A stretch of DNA of 64,000 bases from Hermatobates lingyangjiaoensis (GCA_026182355.1 JAPFBL010000166.1:930001-994000), one strand, 5' to 3'; counted from the stretch's first letter, positions 23,127 to 35,594 are shown. Made by a program: numbers and translations. Notes: a model not told the origin generated them from the letters alone.

Positions 23127-23357
23127 AGGTAGCATGCACAGGTACATCCACAGGTAGCATCCACAGGTACATCCACAGGTACCATACACAGGTACATCCA
23201 CAGGTACATCCATAGGTACATACCTGTGGATGCTACCTGTGGATGCTACCTGTGGATGTACCTGTGGATGTACCTGTGGATGTACCTGTGGATGCTACCT
23301 GTGGATTTACCTGTGGATGCTACCTGTGGATGTACCTGTGCATGCTACCTTGGATGG
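23127..23357. repeat. 12-bp minisatellite, inverted at its centre
   Basis: Left half (23127-23220): about eight units of the type AGGTACATCCAC. Right half (23221-23357): about eleven units of ACCTGTGGATGT or ACCTGTGGATGC. The direction flips exactly at 23220/23221. The frames through it give artefactual VPVD or CGCT repeats. Confidence 0.95.
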
Positions 23358-23824
23358 TACCTGTCGCGGAACTGATCCGGGATTCGGCGACTCCTGGATC
23401 GTTGGTGGTATTCAGAACATCCCCCGTGGGAAATGTTTTCTCATTTTTCGTCGAGAGAGAGTGCATTGCGCGTGAGCACTCTTTTAGTGCGTCTTCTTCT
23501 AAGTTTTTTATTTTTTGGAGCAATAGTGAGAAGTTCTTAACCTTCACTCATCGAATTTTTCAGCGTTTTTTGCGTTGTTTCGATTTTACTCCCCCCCCCC
23601 CTCTCCTTTTTTTTTCATATACCTGGCCCCTACCCATTTTTATTTTCTTACCCCCCCTGACAGTTTCCCATCATCTCCGGTCCTCTGGGCCAATCCCCTA
23701 ATCTAGAAAATTTCTGGATTGTACTTTGCCCCCACTTTTAAACGCGTTTTTCTCGGCTCCTGTTGGAGCTACAGGCACAGGGAAAACGAAATTTTAACCA
23801 AGAGAACAAGGAGAATCCGGCGAG

Positions 23825-23952
23825 ATGAGTGGGAAGTCTCCAAAAGCCGATCAGAAATCAACCTCCTCCAGGAATGAAGAGCAGATGATCAAATCTCCTA
23901 GGGCAAGTTTAACTGAGGATAAGACGCGCGGGTATAAAAGACCAAAATCGTA
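23825..23952 (+). CDS. Truncated Lys/Ser-rich ORF start in right foldback arm
   Basis: ATG at 23825, then MSGKSPKADQKSTSSRNEEQ, one substitution from the left-arm copy. The element ends about 35 codons in, near 23935, and the frame closes at 23952 inside repeat R. Two near-identical outward starts show the arms derive from one parent. Confidence 0.4.
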
Positions 23953-24480
23953 AAAGATAATTCAGAATTGAAATCTTTCGTTTGAAGATTAATAAATGTA
24001 ATTATAAATTATCTTAAGACGACATTTTCTCTTCAATGTTTATGACGTTTGTCAGAGAAAATAAGAGTATTTTCCTGTATTAAATTTAAAAATTTGGCTT
24101 AAATATTCAATGTAGAAGGAGGTTAAGTAAACGATGTAAGAAATCCACTGGCTACTTGAACAAAAGCCATGTTCTCTTGCAGGAGAATATTTCCTAGCAA
24201 TAATTTTTTTACTTTGGCTTTTCAAAAATGTTATTACATCTGTAGTTATACTAATGAGATTATTTGCATCAGTGGTGTGAGATACAAAAATAAGCTTATA
24301 TTTTGATAAGTCGATCAATCATTACTATCTGACTACCTCAGGAATGAAAGACAAATAAACATCTCCCATTTAGATGTTTGCATTATGCTTAAATGAAACA
24401 TTATATCTTATATACCCAAGGGGATTGATATTAAATTTACTTATAGGAAAGTTGAGTGTGGGCCACTCCAGATTTTTTCT
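23935..24480 (+). repeat. Dispersed repeat R, copy 2, 3' part
   Basis: Matches 20107-20672 with clear but moderate divergence, ending GAGTGTGGGCCACTCCAGAT and a T run. Confidence 0.75.
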
Positions 24481-24940
24481 TTTTTTTTTTTGAATTGTTA
24501 TTTATTTATATTACTTAGCATTTTAAATTTAGGTTTTTTCTGTATTTGGTATCCATTTATTTCTTTTCTTACTTGGTTTAAATAATTTTAAATTATTATT
24601 TGCTCCATTAATATTATTTAGTTTTATCCTTAGTGACATTATTTTTTGTACCTTCACATCCCTGCGTATGTTGGCAGCACTTTTACTGTCACTACTACAA
24701 AGGGATTCTTCAGCTCAACGGACTCACACCTTCTCTTCTAATGACCAAGATTCGTCGAAATATCAAATATAATTTCTGTAATATTATACAGAAATATTTT
24801 ATTAAAATTAAATATTTTAATTTTTTTTATTCAATATTTTAAGTACCTTATTATGGTAATGTATTTTAATTAGTGTTTAGAATATTTATAATAATTATTG
24901 TTAGTATTTTTTCTTATTTCTTTTTTAATTAGTTAATAAA

Positions 24941-24979
24941 CTATCCTGAAGATGGCCTATGATGACGGAAACGTCGGAA
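24941..24979 (+). ncRNA. Hammerhead ribozyme-like motif, family C
   Basis: CTGAAGA, a degraded helix II starting GGCC, GAA, palindrome ACGT, C at the cleavage position and GGAA after it. The downstream text resembles a PLE 5' leader, but no coding frame follows. Core intact, stem weakened. Confidence 0.6.
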
Positions 24980-25197
24980 CAATTTATTGTGTAGTTTATG
25001 TTGGATTTATAGTTTAGTATTATAGCTTGGATTAATATGGTATATGAAAACATAATAAATAAATAAAAGACAAAATTGAGAGACGAACAGAGAGATTGAT
25101 ACATAAATAAAAGTATGGACTAAGAAGAGTATTTCCAACGAAAATGTATATATATATTACTTCGAATAAAATGAAAGGTCTGTGTGGACAATAAAAA

Positions 25198-25312
25198 CTT
25201 TAACAAATAGGAAATAACACAGAATGACACTACAGAACGGATTGACGACGAATGTCGAAATATCGAAGTGAGTTCTGTAGTGTGTTTCTGTGTTCTTTCC
25301 TATTTGTTAAAG
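25198..25312 (+). repeat. 41-bp inverted repeat around a family B ribozyme relic
   Basis: Arms 25198-25238 and 25272-25312 are near-perfect reverse complements (GTTCTGTAGTGTGTTTCTGT on the right). The loop (25239-25268) carries TTGACGA, CGAATGTC, GAA, ATAT, C, a family B core with mutated box I. The right-arm sequence recurs after the family B motif at 47365-47408. A (TA)n tract follows at 25313-25332. Confidence 0.75.
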
Positions 25313-25332
25313 TATATATATATATATATATA

Positions 25333-25435
25333 TTATTAAAAATTATGCCAATTTTTGCCAAAGTTATAATTGGCATAATTTTTAATAAAACTTGTTTGAT
25401 TGAAGGTCTGTTCCCAAAATACACAAATATATATA
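25333..25435 (+). pseudogene. PLE N-terminal ORF fragment with small hairpin
   Basis: The frame reads IGIIFNKTCLIEGLFPKYTN and then enters simple repeats. It corresponds to the N-terminal PLE frame at 40945-41130. The first part forms a hairpin (25334-25351 with 25371-25390), so the fragment begins at an inverted junction. Confidence 0.65.
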
Positions 25436-25439
25436 TATT

Positions 25440-25442
<3 letters not shown>

Positions 25443-25486
<44 letters not shown>
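25443..25486. repeat. (TG)n microsatellite
   Basis: About 21 TG units directly downstream of the PLE N-terminal fragment. Confidence 0.97.
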
Positions 25487-25488
<2 letters not shown>

Positions 25489-25489
25489 A

Positions 25490-26460
25490 TTTGTGTTCCA
25501 TTTCTTTCTTACTAAAACTAAATAAAAGTGAACTCTCATTGATGTAGTGATGTACCACTTGTGATGTAAAATGAGTAACATGATGGTGTGCCAAGTGGGG
25601 ACATTACTGACATGAAGAGCACACATGAAGAGCAAATGTTTACTTTGTTTAATAATCCCTTTGACTGCTTTTGTTGTTTACTTAATGAAAAGCCGCTTAG
25701 AGGGAAGTTATGTGAAGAGGCTTCATAAGCTGGGAAGACAAACTCATGCCTTGTCTGCCTGTAAGCACACAAGCCAAATGGCAATATTAGAGTTGAGACT
25801 ACGTGATGTTTGGGGACGGAAACGTAATCAATAGCGCCGAGCTGAATAATTTATGATGCTTCAAAATTGAATAAAGTTATTGTGTAAGTGATGTAAAGGA
25901 AATGGAGGGACTGTGGCTTCCTGTCCTTGAGGACTGTAAAGCGGTAATGAATGCAATTGTCGTAGTCCAATAGCGCCAGAGTAAGATCATTGGACGCCGT
26001 CAACGCGCGCAACACGCGTCGCCGTTACCGTCAGATTCAAGCCGAAATTACTTTTTATTTCTCAAAGAATCACACATTCCAGATAATCCTTGTCCTTAGT
26101 TATTCAATCTATATCATATTTTTTCAATGTTTTTTATTCAGTAATCTCCAAATAATGGAATTTTTTGTTCACCTATTCCCATGTACAGATTACAGATACA
26201 AATTTCAGTTGAATACAATTACTAAGTTTTCATAAATATGGGTGTTGTAGTGTTAACAGGAAATGCGTACTCTAGATTGGAGGTTTGAATGTTCGTCATC
26301 ATGATCATTTCTCTTAGTAGTCTTGTCTGGAAAGAAGAGAAAGGTGTCCTTTCAATATCAGAAATATCAGAAAATCGTTAAACATCCATACTATGAATAA
26401 CTTAAGTCAGGTGCAATTTTGGAATCTCGATGACAAATCAACCCTCTTCGTCTACAAATA
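25490..26460. other. Non-coding stretch with a GC-richer island
   Basis: 25540-26035 is less AT-rich and lacks repeats that I recognise. Open frames of 69-82 codons exist on both strands without a recognised domain. Near 26000 there is a CG-rich patch (CGCGCGCAACACGCGTCGCC). It may be unique, constrained DNA or a diverged repeat. Confidence 0.35.
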
Positions 26461-26467
26461 CAACCCC

Positions 26468-26815
26468 CTAGATAGGGGTTCTCAGCTTTGCAAGGGCAAC
26501 GCCATTCGCCCCATTCGCCAATTGTTAGAATCTCATTTCCTCTCATTTCCATGATCGTCTTTTTTTAAATAGTGCATACTAAATAATATGAAAATATTAC
26601 TAAACATCCTTTTATTTCTTACAAAATTAGTATTTATACATTTAAACTTTATATGGATTATGGTAATAATTGAGTTTTAGAAAATAAATACTACTTAAAA
26701 ATATTGATGGATATAAGACAAAGCCTGCATAGTTGCTTTCCTCGTACTTTAAACTTGGTGTGGTCACAATTCAAAATTGAAAACCCAAAATTATTCCCTG
26801 GGGGTGAATTTCAAC
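26468..26815. mobile_element. Possible non-autonomous hAT-like element
   Basis: The left end reads TAGGGGTTCTCAGCTTTGC. The right end reads TTCAACCTCATTGAGAACAG, so both ends carry a GTTCTCA/TGAGAAC inverted core like the common hAT terminus. About 350 bp, no coding. The target duplication is not clear. Confidence 0.4.
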
Positions 26816-26819
26816 CTCA

Positions 26820-29460
26820 TTGAGAACAGATGATCTCGACCAAGACTAAAACAGACACCACGAAACAAAAAACTAATTTTCCAATATTTTAGCTGTTTAT
26901 TCAAATTGTTTCTTTCACTAACGATCCATCACTTACTTAACTTAGCTTATTAACGTTTCTAACTTCTTGTGATTACTTAAAAACGATACCATACAAATGT
27001 TTATTTTACCTAAAAAATAAAAACTCTATTGTTTAAGACTGGGAATACGAATGAGATGGTATTCATCATGTTGGTTGGTTCATTGAAAGTTTCTTAACCG
27101 AAATGCAAATTTGAAATTTCATAAAATAAATCTGCCAATCTTAACTGACAACAATGATTCACTCCGATTCTTGATGAATAATTTATGCTCTAATAGTTAG
27201 TAGTAAACATTAGCTAAATAATATATTTAATAGTTTATTTTTGCATTCAAGTATGTCAGAATTTTCGTTGAGTACTGGTTGGTAGCCTCAGTCACCTAGA
27301 CGGTAAGATCTCTTCCTTATACGAGTACCATAGAGCTGTAATTCAAGCCTTTTTACCATATGCTGTTCGGATTGTTGTTATTATTTACGGCTAATTGATT
27401 GAGATGGTGTAAATTCTGATAAAATATCACACAAGAAATCGGAGATACTGAAACTTTACTCTGATTTGAATTTCTGATAATAGAATTATGAGTTACGAAG
27501 TATAAAATATTAAAAATTAAAATATTTCAGATAAAAAGTGAGGTAAACAAACTAATAGATGTATGACATTTTGAATATAAAACCTCAGAGATATTATATT
27601 TTAATTTACAAAATTTTTACTGTTTAGAAATGAACAGTTGTGTTTAAAATGTTTATGTCATTTATTATGAAAACCGTATTAAAATTTTACATTTTCCTGT
27701 ATAATTATAAACAAATATTTGTATTTTAGTCATTCATGGATCTTTATTTCTTGTTCACGTCCTGTATAGTTCATGGGGGTTAATGAAACTAAGACTCAGT
27801 GTTTATGGGTGCTTAAACATAAAACAAGAATCAACTGATAATATTGAATGTGATTTTTTACGTTTGCAGATGTAAAGTTTAGTGTATGATGTATTAAAAG
27901 AAGTGATAGATGGATTCTCAACTGTTTTGGGTAAAGTAACAACAACAGCTGTTTACAAAACTGCTAAGTGTTGTTCTAATTTTGAAGCATTTAAGAGTAG
28001 GATAAACAAAGATCCTTTTAAGCGAGATTTAACTAAAAATAGTTAAAAGACATTTAGTTGATGTCGTAAATTTGGGTCCCTTGTGAGTTGTAAAACCTGG
28101 CTCGTCTTTCCCTTTTGTTACTGTCATTTAACTCCTGCAGTGTTTCGACTCTGACAGTGAATTATGTTATTACTAGTACTTCACAAGTAAGTTCATTTAT
28201 GAAACTAATATAAGTGGAGTTATTGCCGCCAGCTATGATGCTTTGCAAACAATTGTAATATGGTTTTGATGGTTCATTTTGAAACGAAAAAAACTATTCT
28301 GTATTAAAGTTTACTCCGATTATACCCATCATCAAAAATATGAACAGCGAATTAAACTAATTATCTTTACCACGGTTGCCACATTTTGCCAGTTTTAATG
28401 AACTACATGTTCATTATCCGAATATGCGTTTCATTTTGAAGAAAGAATATAATAAACACAGTGTTCTAAGTCAAGAGCGAAGTAGAAGCGGGAAGGTCTA
28501 GGTAAGTAATGGAGTGAGTGGATAAATAATAAAAATGACCTGATTGAGTGACCATCTTTCTTCTGGATCCAGTACTAGTATATTTCTTAGTTATCTAAAT
28601 AGCTTACCATCAACACCAAAATTCTAAGCACTATATTTATGTCACTATTTGAACATTTCTATTAAAGTTCTGACACTTAATAAGGTTTACCTTATTAGGT
28701 CTTTTAGCATCAATCATATACTGAAACACTGCAGTTCTTTCAGCAGTAATCTGTCTATTACATTTTAAGAGTTTATACTCATACTTTTTTATTGGTGCCC
28801 CGCAGTAATAATTAACGTCAAACGCCTAAATAGCTTCGTTGAACATAATCCAGTGTATATCGACTACTGTACTTTTCAGATACAGTTTGCTTCCAAGGTA
28901 AATTAGGTGACATTAAAACTCTGGAGTTTATTTGATATCAATAACTTAATGGACTTTTTATTTTGTATAGTACATGGCAAGATCGGATCTGTCCTCTCAG
29001 AATAATAATCTATAAAAATGTATTATATACAAACTAATATGTAAAGTGTATGTTAATGACCAATTTATTTTGACATTTTTTTACCAACCCTAGTGAAATG
29101 TAGATTATCAGCAAGACATATCCGAATTACAAACCCAGAAGATGTTTAGAATGGTAAACGCCTGAAACTATTAATTTTACTGGAAAGTTAACACCAAAAA
29201 TTAGCATAAATCTGACTTAAGATTTACGACATAAAATTACAAATAATACAAGAAACTATACCTAATACCTTAGATTTGTACCACTCCAAAAAAATTTTAT
29301 GCAAAAATGCACTGAATGAATTTAACAATTCGTTTAGTAAATTATCGACGTATGGAGTTTAGTCTAGACAGATAATTGCATTGTCAACGTAGTTTATTTT
29401 CACTTAAGGGATTTAAAAAAAAAATTGTATTAACTGAAATAATACAAATTAGTATCTCAT
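26820..29460. other. Non-coding AT-rich DNA
   Basis: No supported gene. At 27279-27360 there is a degenerate tRNA-like stretch (GTAGCCTCAGTC...GGTAAGATC, then AATTCAAGCC) that may be an old SINE head. Confidence 0.4.
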
Positions 29461-29461
29461 T

Positions 29462-29600
29462 TTATTACTTTACTATAGGTAAAATATTGTCATTTTGAAA
29501 AAATTTGATCCCAAGATTTTAACGGATTTACGTGTTTTGAGGTCTCTAAAGTCCTTTTTGAACGTTTTTTTAATGTTGTCTCTTGGCTGTATATGTGTGT
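29462..29600 (+). repeat. Dispersed repeat R, partial third copy
   Basis: Matches 22261-22420: TTTATTACTTTACTATAGGT, then a GAAAAAATTTGATCCCAAGA block and TGAGGTCTCTAAAGTCC. It lacks the following 5' block found in the other copies. Confidence 0.6.
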
Positions 29601-31720
29601 CTAAAAGTTTATGGAAACGTAAAGATGGGCCATGGTGTAGATGCCTCTATTTCATAGTAGATGCTTTTTGTAAATGCCCTCTATTTCATGATGAGAAGTC
29701 AATTTTTTTATAAAAATTTTACTTACAAATTTTATATTAATTTTGGTAATAGCCATATAATTCACAATAATTATTATCTAAAAATAAGAATAATATCAGT
29801 CATTACACAAGAATTAATAAATGTTATGTTTAGTGTTGTGCCAATTAAAGAGACACATAAAATAATATTGACACTATAAATGAAACTAAAATAATAAACA
29901 GCAATTTTAACTGTTGAATTGCCATGACATTATTATAATGTAAAATATAGTATAAATCCAAAAATTTAAGCCTCTAGAATAACTGGATAGTGATTTTATT
30001 GTGTTTCGTACAAAATGGTATGAACTACCTTTCTCATCATTGAAAGTCCTCTAAAACCTGTGGAGAGCATTTCACACGAGTTATGTAACTGAACAATTTT
30101 AGTCACATTTATTAAATGGCACTACTGGTATAGTGGTTATATACTTATAATAAATATTTATCACCCATATACACATATTCCTAATAATATCAAAAATTCA
30201 CTTAGTGAACTTCGAAACGTTTAATCGGTCATAGCGTGAAAACTGAAGTTTTTCATTATCACTATAGTTTACTGAAACCGAGGAAATTTATATTTTATAT
30301 TCTAAAAATGGAGGATTTATCATTTAATTTCCTAAAAAAAAAATAGTATGATTTTTCTTTTCAGTGAACTGTTTTGCAGATTTTTCTTCTGCTTTTGAAA
30401 ACAAAAGTGGATTTATGAATTGAAGTGCGGCCTGATGGGAAGCGAATGACGAGGGTGGCAGGAGACAAATGGCTCTCGGACTATATATCAATGGAAGAAG
30501 GGGTAAATAAACGGAAAAACACACTTAGGGATCAAACGGGGGCGTTTACCTAAAACAGATAGTTTTAACTCTTCTTTAAGTAAACAGTTCAATTTCATCC
30601 AATCTACACTAATTCTGACTGATTGAATTGACGCTAGTTCATTCAATTAAAGATGAACCAATTAAGTTTATTTATAATCATCCGAAATGTATAATTTGAG
30701 ATTTAGAAATCGGATTTAAATTATATTTATTTATATTTGTTGTTAAATATCTGAGACATAAGAATTTACTCAATTGTAAATCAATTATTATATTATCTAG
30801 TAAGTTTGATGTTCTCTCTGAAGATTCATTTCGTTAAATTCGAGTTTCGGTTGGGCAAAGTTGTCAGTTTCGTTGTTACTATAGATAAAATGTCTATATC
30901 AAAGAGAAGAGAAAAAATGATAAAATTAAATATTGTATGGCTAAAACAGTGTGACCACGAAAAGTTTCTAATTTCTCCTAGTGTATTTGTCTAAACGATT
31001 CAAATATGTGGTGAATTTAGTGATAATTTGGACATTCTGCCTAGTTTATCATGGTACAAGTGGAATGACGTAAGTTTTTTCAGGTGATGATAAAGGTGTC
31101 ATAAGTTACTTGATAATTAAAAAATTTTAATTACTCTCTATGTTCTAAAATTGTAAGAACTTTAAAGCATTTATATATTTTTAAAGGAATGAGGGGTCAG
31201 AATAATGGATGCATTCTTTGTTTTCACTAAAGTGACCTCTTTGGTATTGATAGACTGCAGACTTCATTTACACAGTTGAACTGTTGGTACTGAGTAAGCA
31301 TGATTGTTCCCTACAGATATATATAACAATTGCTTTCCAAATTTGTAAAATTTATTGAAGGACCATTTTAGCTTTAATTTTTTATCATATTAATTTGTAA
31401 ATTTAGATGTAGAGTTTTGTAATAAATCTAACAAAATTACCGAACAAACCAAGTACATGGCATTCCTAAATCAGGAAAGACTAGACATTTTTTTAAAAGT
31501 TTTTTGTGTCATATCAAAAAATTACATTTACAATCATTTGATATATGATTGATGGTATAATGACGATCCCTTTGAATCCAAATAAATTTGATAAAGGATA
31601 AAATACTATAAAACAACCATTAACAACTGATATAATGCAAGAATAATGAACAAAATTCCAATAAGAAGAAAAAGTCATGGAACATTTACATATATACTGA
31701 TATACTCTATTTTATGGTAG
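29600..31720. other. Non-coding AT-rich DNA
   Basis: Scattered frames of 60-72 codons without recognisable content. Nothing else identified. Confidence 0.45.
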
Positions 31721-31722
31721 AT

Positions 31723-32045
31723 TAGGTTAGGTTGCAGTGGTAGTCCCCCAAGGGTACAAATATAGGTCCAGCATTCCCCCTTTGTGATGCCATACAAGCA
31801 AGAATGATTCTAGGTTGGGAGTCTTAAATTTTACCTACCTCAAATTTATTTTGACAGGTGATTTTTAACAAGTGCCTGATATCGTACAGGCTCGTAATCG
31901 ATGGCTTCACATTCTCTCTGAGGGACGACGTGCTCAGATTTATTTACCTTCCACGTGAATAAAAAAAGGGATAGAGTGGGTAGAAAAGCCCAGATATACC
32001 AGTCCTGAATATTCTGGGGTTAGTATACCAGGGGTTATCCTGGTA
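31723..32045 (-). mobile_element. tRNA-derived SINE, family 1, copy 3
   Basis: Reverse orientation. The plus strand starts with the complement of the 3' end (TTAGGTTAGGTTGCAGTG) and ends in the tRNA-like head near 32045. It shares the CATCACAAAGG, GTGCCTGATATCGTACAGG and CACGTGAATAAA blocks with the other copies. The B box is degraded. Confidence 0.75.
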
Positions 32046-33270
32046 AAAATAATGGTAACATCATATCAAGATTACTTATCAATAAGTATCCTTACTATCC
32101 ACCTTTGGGAGTAGGTAAGAAGTATTTTGTTTTTGAATGTACTACTGAAACAGTAGTATTCCTACATTTTTTTAATTTTAAACTTTTTTATTCAATATTT
32201 TATGTAGTTTGATTTTGTTTGTACCAGATTAAGAAATATCTCAGTCCTAAATATCTTTTGTACCAAATTCGAAATGTACCCTTTTCAGGATATAGTCCGA
32301 TACCTGTATATATAAGAAATGTTTATATATGACACTGGTAAATTTAATACCTCAGTATTCGTAGTTCAAATTTATGATTGTCTAATGGGAATTACCAATT
32401 CATTTTTTATATACTTGAGCCAACTCCTTCCTTTAAAATGACAATCATTTAACGTCTTGCCATCTAATAGAGCTGTGATTGTCCTTTCAGATCGTTTTTT
32501 CTTTGTCAAGCTCCAGGTCACTGTTCTGAGTGATGAACTAGACGCAAGGGATGCCATGGGTAGACCCTGTGATTCTGATCTTTTGTAAGCGAGTTTATAG
32601 ATACTATATTTCATAGTTTAGTTTAACTGTTCAGCTACCGTTGTCATGTACGAGTATTACGTCAGTATAAGTTCATAAAAAAAAAAAAAATATCAAGAAC
32701 GCTTATTTTAATAAATTACAAAATTTACGGTTATTAGTTTTATAGGAGATAAAAAAGACAATTGATTGAATCTATGTTGAATGTTCTGTTGTAGATTTGT
32801 GATGTGGGCTGAGGGTTGGTAAGGGCATTCCCAGCTTAAGCCGTCCTCTCCGCAATCCGGATCTACTCCCAGTGACTAATAAAAAAAACTCCCTCCTACA
32901 TTTTGAGAAAGCTTCTATTTGATGTATATATGGAATTCCCCTTTTAATATCATTTTTATTGAGTACCGTGTGAAAATAAGAGTTATGACTCATCTCGAAT
33001 CATTTTTTTTATTACTACTGCACGTTTAAAGATCAAGCGTTCAAAATAACTCTGCGAACATTTATTATTCTTGATATTAACATTTTCGCATATTGACTCC
33101 ATATAACCCCATATTTTTGGTATTATTTGTCATTATTAATTATATGCTGTATGATTGAAAAGTAATCTTTATATATATTTCATTTTCACCAATATCTTGA
33201 TGTTTAATACATGCATATTGTTGTACCACAGTGGGTTAGGGAAAATTTCATTAAGAAATGGATAGACTAT
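32046..33270. other. Non-coding AT-rich DNA
   Basis: No supported gene. Reverse frames of 73-80 codons (32372-32614, 32772-32993) show no recognised domain. Confidence 0.4.
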
Positions 33271-33274
33271 CTCC

Positions 33275-33838
33275 CCATTGTACCAAGTGAAATCAAAAAG
33301 AAAGGACAATTTTTTAATTTCGTTCGCTGTGTACTTCCTAATCTCACATTTTTTTGTTGTCTTGGTGCATTCGGCACAATCATATGTTCACAGTTTTGAA
33401 CATATAGTGTGTATTGTTTTTATGTGAGAGGCATAAAAGTTAGCCTTGCATTTGTGTGCTATTGAAAAAATAATTACCAGTGGAATAACTTATACCATTT
33501 ATCAATTTTTTTTTTTGCTCAAGGCGACTCACCTTCCTCACTGTCAACATTTTAAGAGTTTTGAGCTCTTAATACCATTTTTACACAAAAATTAATACAA
33601 ACTCTCTGCTCCATTATCTTCAACAGCATAAAATCACCAAAAAGTAAAGAAGGTCGTTAACATAGTCTAGACTCTCAGATAAAAACAACACATGCTGTAT
33701 AGTTGAAGCTGTGAACACATGATCATGACGAGTGCACCAACACAACGACAAAATATTTTGAAGAGTGTACATAGTGCGCGAAATTTAAAAAGTGTTCTTA
33801 CTTTTTGATCGCACGTCGTATACTGTTGTTGGGGTTTT
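33275..33838. mobile_element. Long-TIR MITE, possibly mariner-derived (about 565 bp)
   Basis: The left arm (33285-33400, +) and right arm (33705-33835, -) are homologous inverted copies of the repeat at 1366-1480. They share ATCAAAAAG at the outer end and ATCATATGTTCACAG or close variants at the inner end. Outer TA dinucleotides are plausible targets. The internal 300 bp is non-coding. Confidence 0.55.
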
Positions 33839-33839
33839 T

Positions 33840-33873
33840 AAACTAGTTTTGGGCATTGCCCATCTTCAAACTA
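33840..33873 (-). ncRNA. Hammerhead-like relic, ACTAGT palindrome
   Basis: The minus strand reads TTGAAGA (box I start mutated), helix II GGGC-AAT-GCCC (4 bp, perfect), AAA in place of GAA, palindrome ACTAGT, T. Two invariant positions are changed, so this is an inactive relic if it is a hammerhead at all. Confidence 0.35.
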
Positions 33874-33874
33874 C

Positions 33875-35420
33875 ACTTATGTAGCCCAAATGGATGAAAT
33901 CAGTTCCTCTTGAATACAGCCAATGACCGAAACCGATCTTAACAATTTTCTCATTAGCAAAGAGGATAAAACTTTTTTAACCTACACCAATGTTTCCTGT
34001 AGTTTTTCAACAATATTTGCGTAACATCTGGTCAAATTGCAAAAACAAAATGCAATTATTTCACTTAAAAGATATTTCCTCAAAATTATGATGTTTTCCC
34101 TTAGTTTAAAAAAATTTAATATATAATGAATTTTGAAAATATTAATCAGAGCTTAATTTAATACTAACTTGTTGATTAAGCCAGAAAGCGCCCTCTCCTT
34201 GTCTAAATATGAATTAAATTTTAGGCTCAAGTTGACAGTAGTTGATTGCAAATGGCACAAAACTTTCAATGGTCTCTCTAAATAAAGTTCATGAAAAACG
34301 AAAGCAGGACGTATCTTTCTTTACCCATTTGTCTCTCTCCTATTCAAGGAATAAAAGATTGATGCGGCTATAGAATTTTTTTTTCTGAATACTTCTCTTA
34401 TATTTTTTTAACTATAAGAATAAGCTGAAATCAATTCTCATTAGTGTCTCTTCTATTCTTTGAACTATTGATTTCATTTTGGCCTCTAATCTGGTTCGTA
34501 TTTAAACTGTTATTCTTTTAAAAATATGAAAACTCATTTGAATAATGGTTTTTATTTTATTGTTTCATTTTTTTTTATAATTTTAGTTTATTAGTCTCTC
34601 CTTGTTTAGTGATTTTTACACCATACAAATGAACACAGAAGGTGTTATCTCCTATACTCAGACGTGCCCGTCTTTGAATGGCATTTTAGAAAAATTCAGA
34701 AATGATACGTCGTATTCCAAAATATTATTAGAAATTACAGATTATTAGAAATGATCATTATTAGCACAGTCCATAAGTGTCATTAGATATGGCGTTTCAA
34801 TGGATATAGGATATGGCTTTAGATACTGAGCTCAAATATGATTTTATTCTAGGCATACTTCTTATTTGGTACGCGTATAGGTAGGACTCATTTTTTTAAA
34901 GTGAGCAAATTATTGTAAAAGCAAACAAAATTAAAATCAACTAATAATACCTACTTGTTACTGCATCATGCACCTAAAAATACCGTCATATTTTGTTTAG
35001 CTATATACCTGGATACCTCTGTAACTGGCCAAATACAGCTCTGAAGTTGATAACTTCGCTTTTAGGTTCAATTCTTAATCCATTTAAATTTTGGCTTTTA
35101 AGGTAGACATAGGCAAATCTACTGTCAACGTTTCAGCTAGCTATGACACATGGTGGCTGAGTTTGCTGGTGGCAAAAAATTTTCTAAGAGTGGATTCGGT
35201 TTCTCTAATGTATAAAACGTAAAGATAACCTAAATTGAGTTAGTTCTCAGCAATTTACAGACAAAACCTTTCTTTTATTTATACAGATTTACAAGTGTGT
35301 ACCATTCATTGGCTATTTCTGGACATGAAAATCATTATCATATACATTCATTTAAGAAACAATAAACAAAATACATATTACTGTTTATTGTTTTTTCTCT
35401 TCATTTGTGATATAATAGGA
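33875..35420. other. Non-coding AT-rich DNA
   Basis: No supported gene. The segment near 34675-34770 resembles 52520-52640 (ACGTCGTATTCCAAAATATT versus ACGTGGTATTCCAAAGTATT), next to the Helitron-type fragment, so it may be a piece of the same element. Confidence 0.4.
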
Positions 35421-35429
35421 GTATGTTTG

Positions 35430-35452
35430 TATGTGCGTGCGTGCGTGCGTGC

Positions 35453-35496
<44 letters not shown>

Positions 35497-35500
35497 GTAT
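35430..35500. repeat. (TGCG)n-(TG)n compound microsatellite
   Basis: About five TGCG units followed by about 15 TG units. Confidence 0.95.
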
Positions 35501-35594
35501 GTGTATGTGTTGTTTATCTAATGCTATGATACACAAATACATTCTGAGGTAAAATGGATAAACAAATAAAAGTCTCCACATAAATGAAGTTTTA

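Larger units (their letters stand above)
22498..23940. mobile_element. Foldback element with central 12-bp minisatellite
   Basis: Arms of about 665-715 bp (22555-23219 and 23222-23935) are reverse complements with small differences. The left side has about 55 bp more element sequence outside the repeat. The centre is a minisatellite of about 12 bp that changes direction at 23220/23221. The arms are GC-richer than the neighbourhood and hold poly-C/poly-T runs. Each arm ends in the start of the same Lys/Ser-rich reading frame pointing outward. The element sits inside repeat R, replacing about 850 bp of it. It could be a foldback transposon, or an inverted dimer of the 5' end of a retroelement; neither is proven. 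Confidence 0.75.

Noticed and set aside
23127..23357. Regular 12-bp repeats resembling a CRISPR-like array
   Set aside because: There are no spacers; the units are contiguous and simply invert at the centre. This is a minisatellite in eukaryotic DNA.
22608..23701. 201-codon (minus) and 152-codon (plus) open frames through the foldback
   Set aside because: They are mirror copies of the same DNA, start in the 12-bp minisatellite and read through poly-T/poly-C tracts. No domain is visible. They reflect lack of stops in a GC-rich repeat, not a gene.
23361..23830. LTR with primer-binding site in the foldback arm (TGTCGCGGA start)
   Set aside because: I could not find a matching terminal CA and a tRNA-complementary site together, so an LTR call would be a guess.
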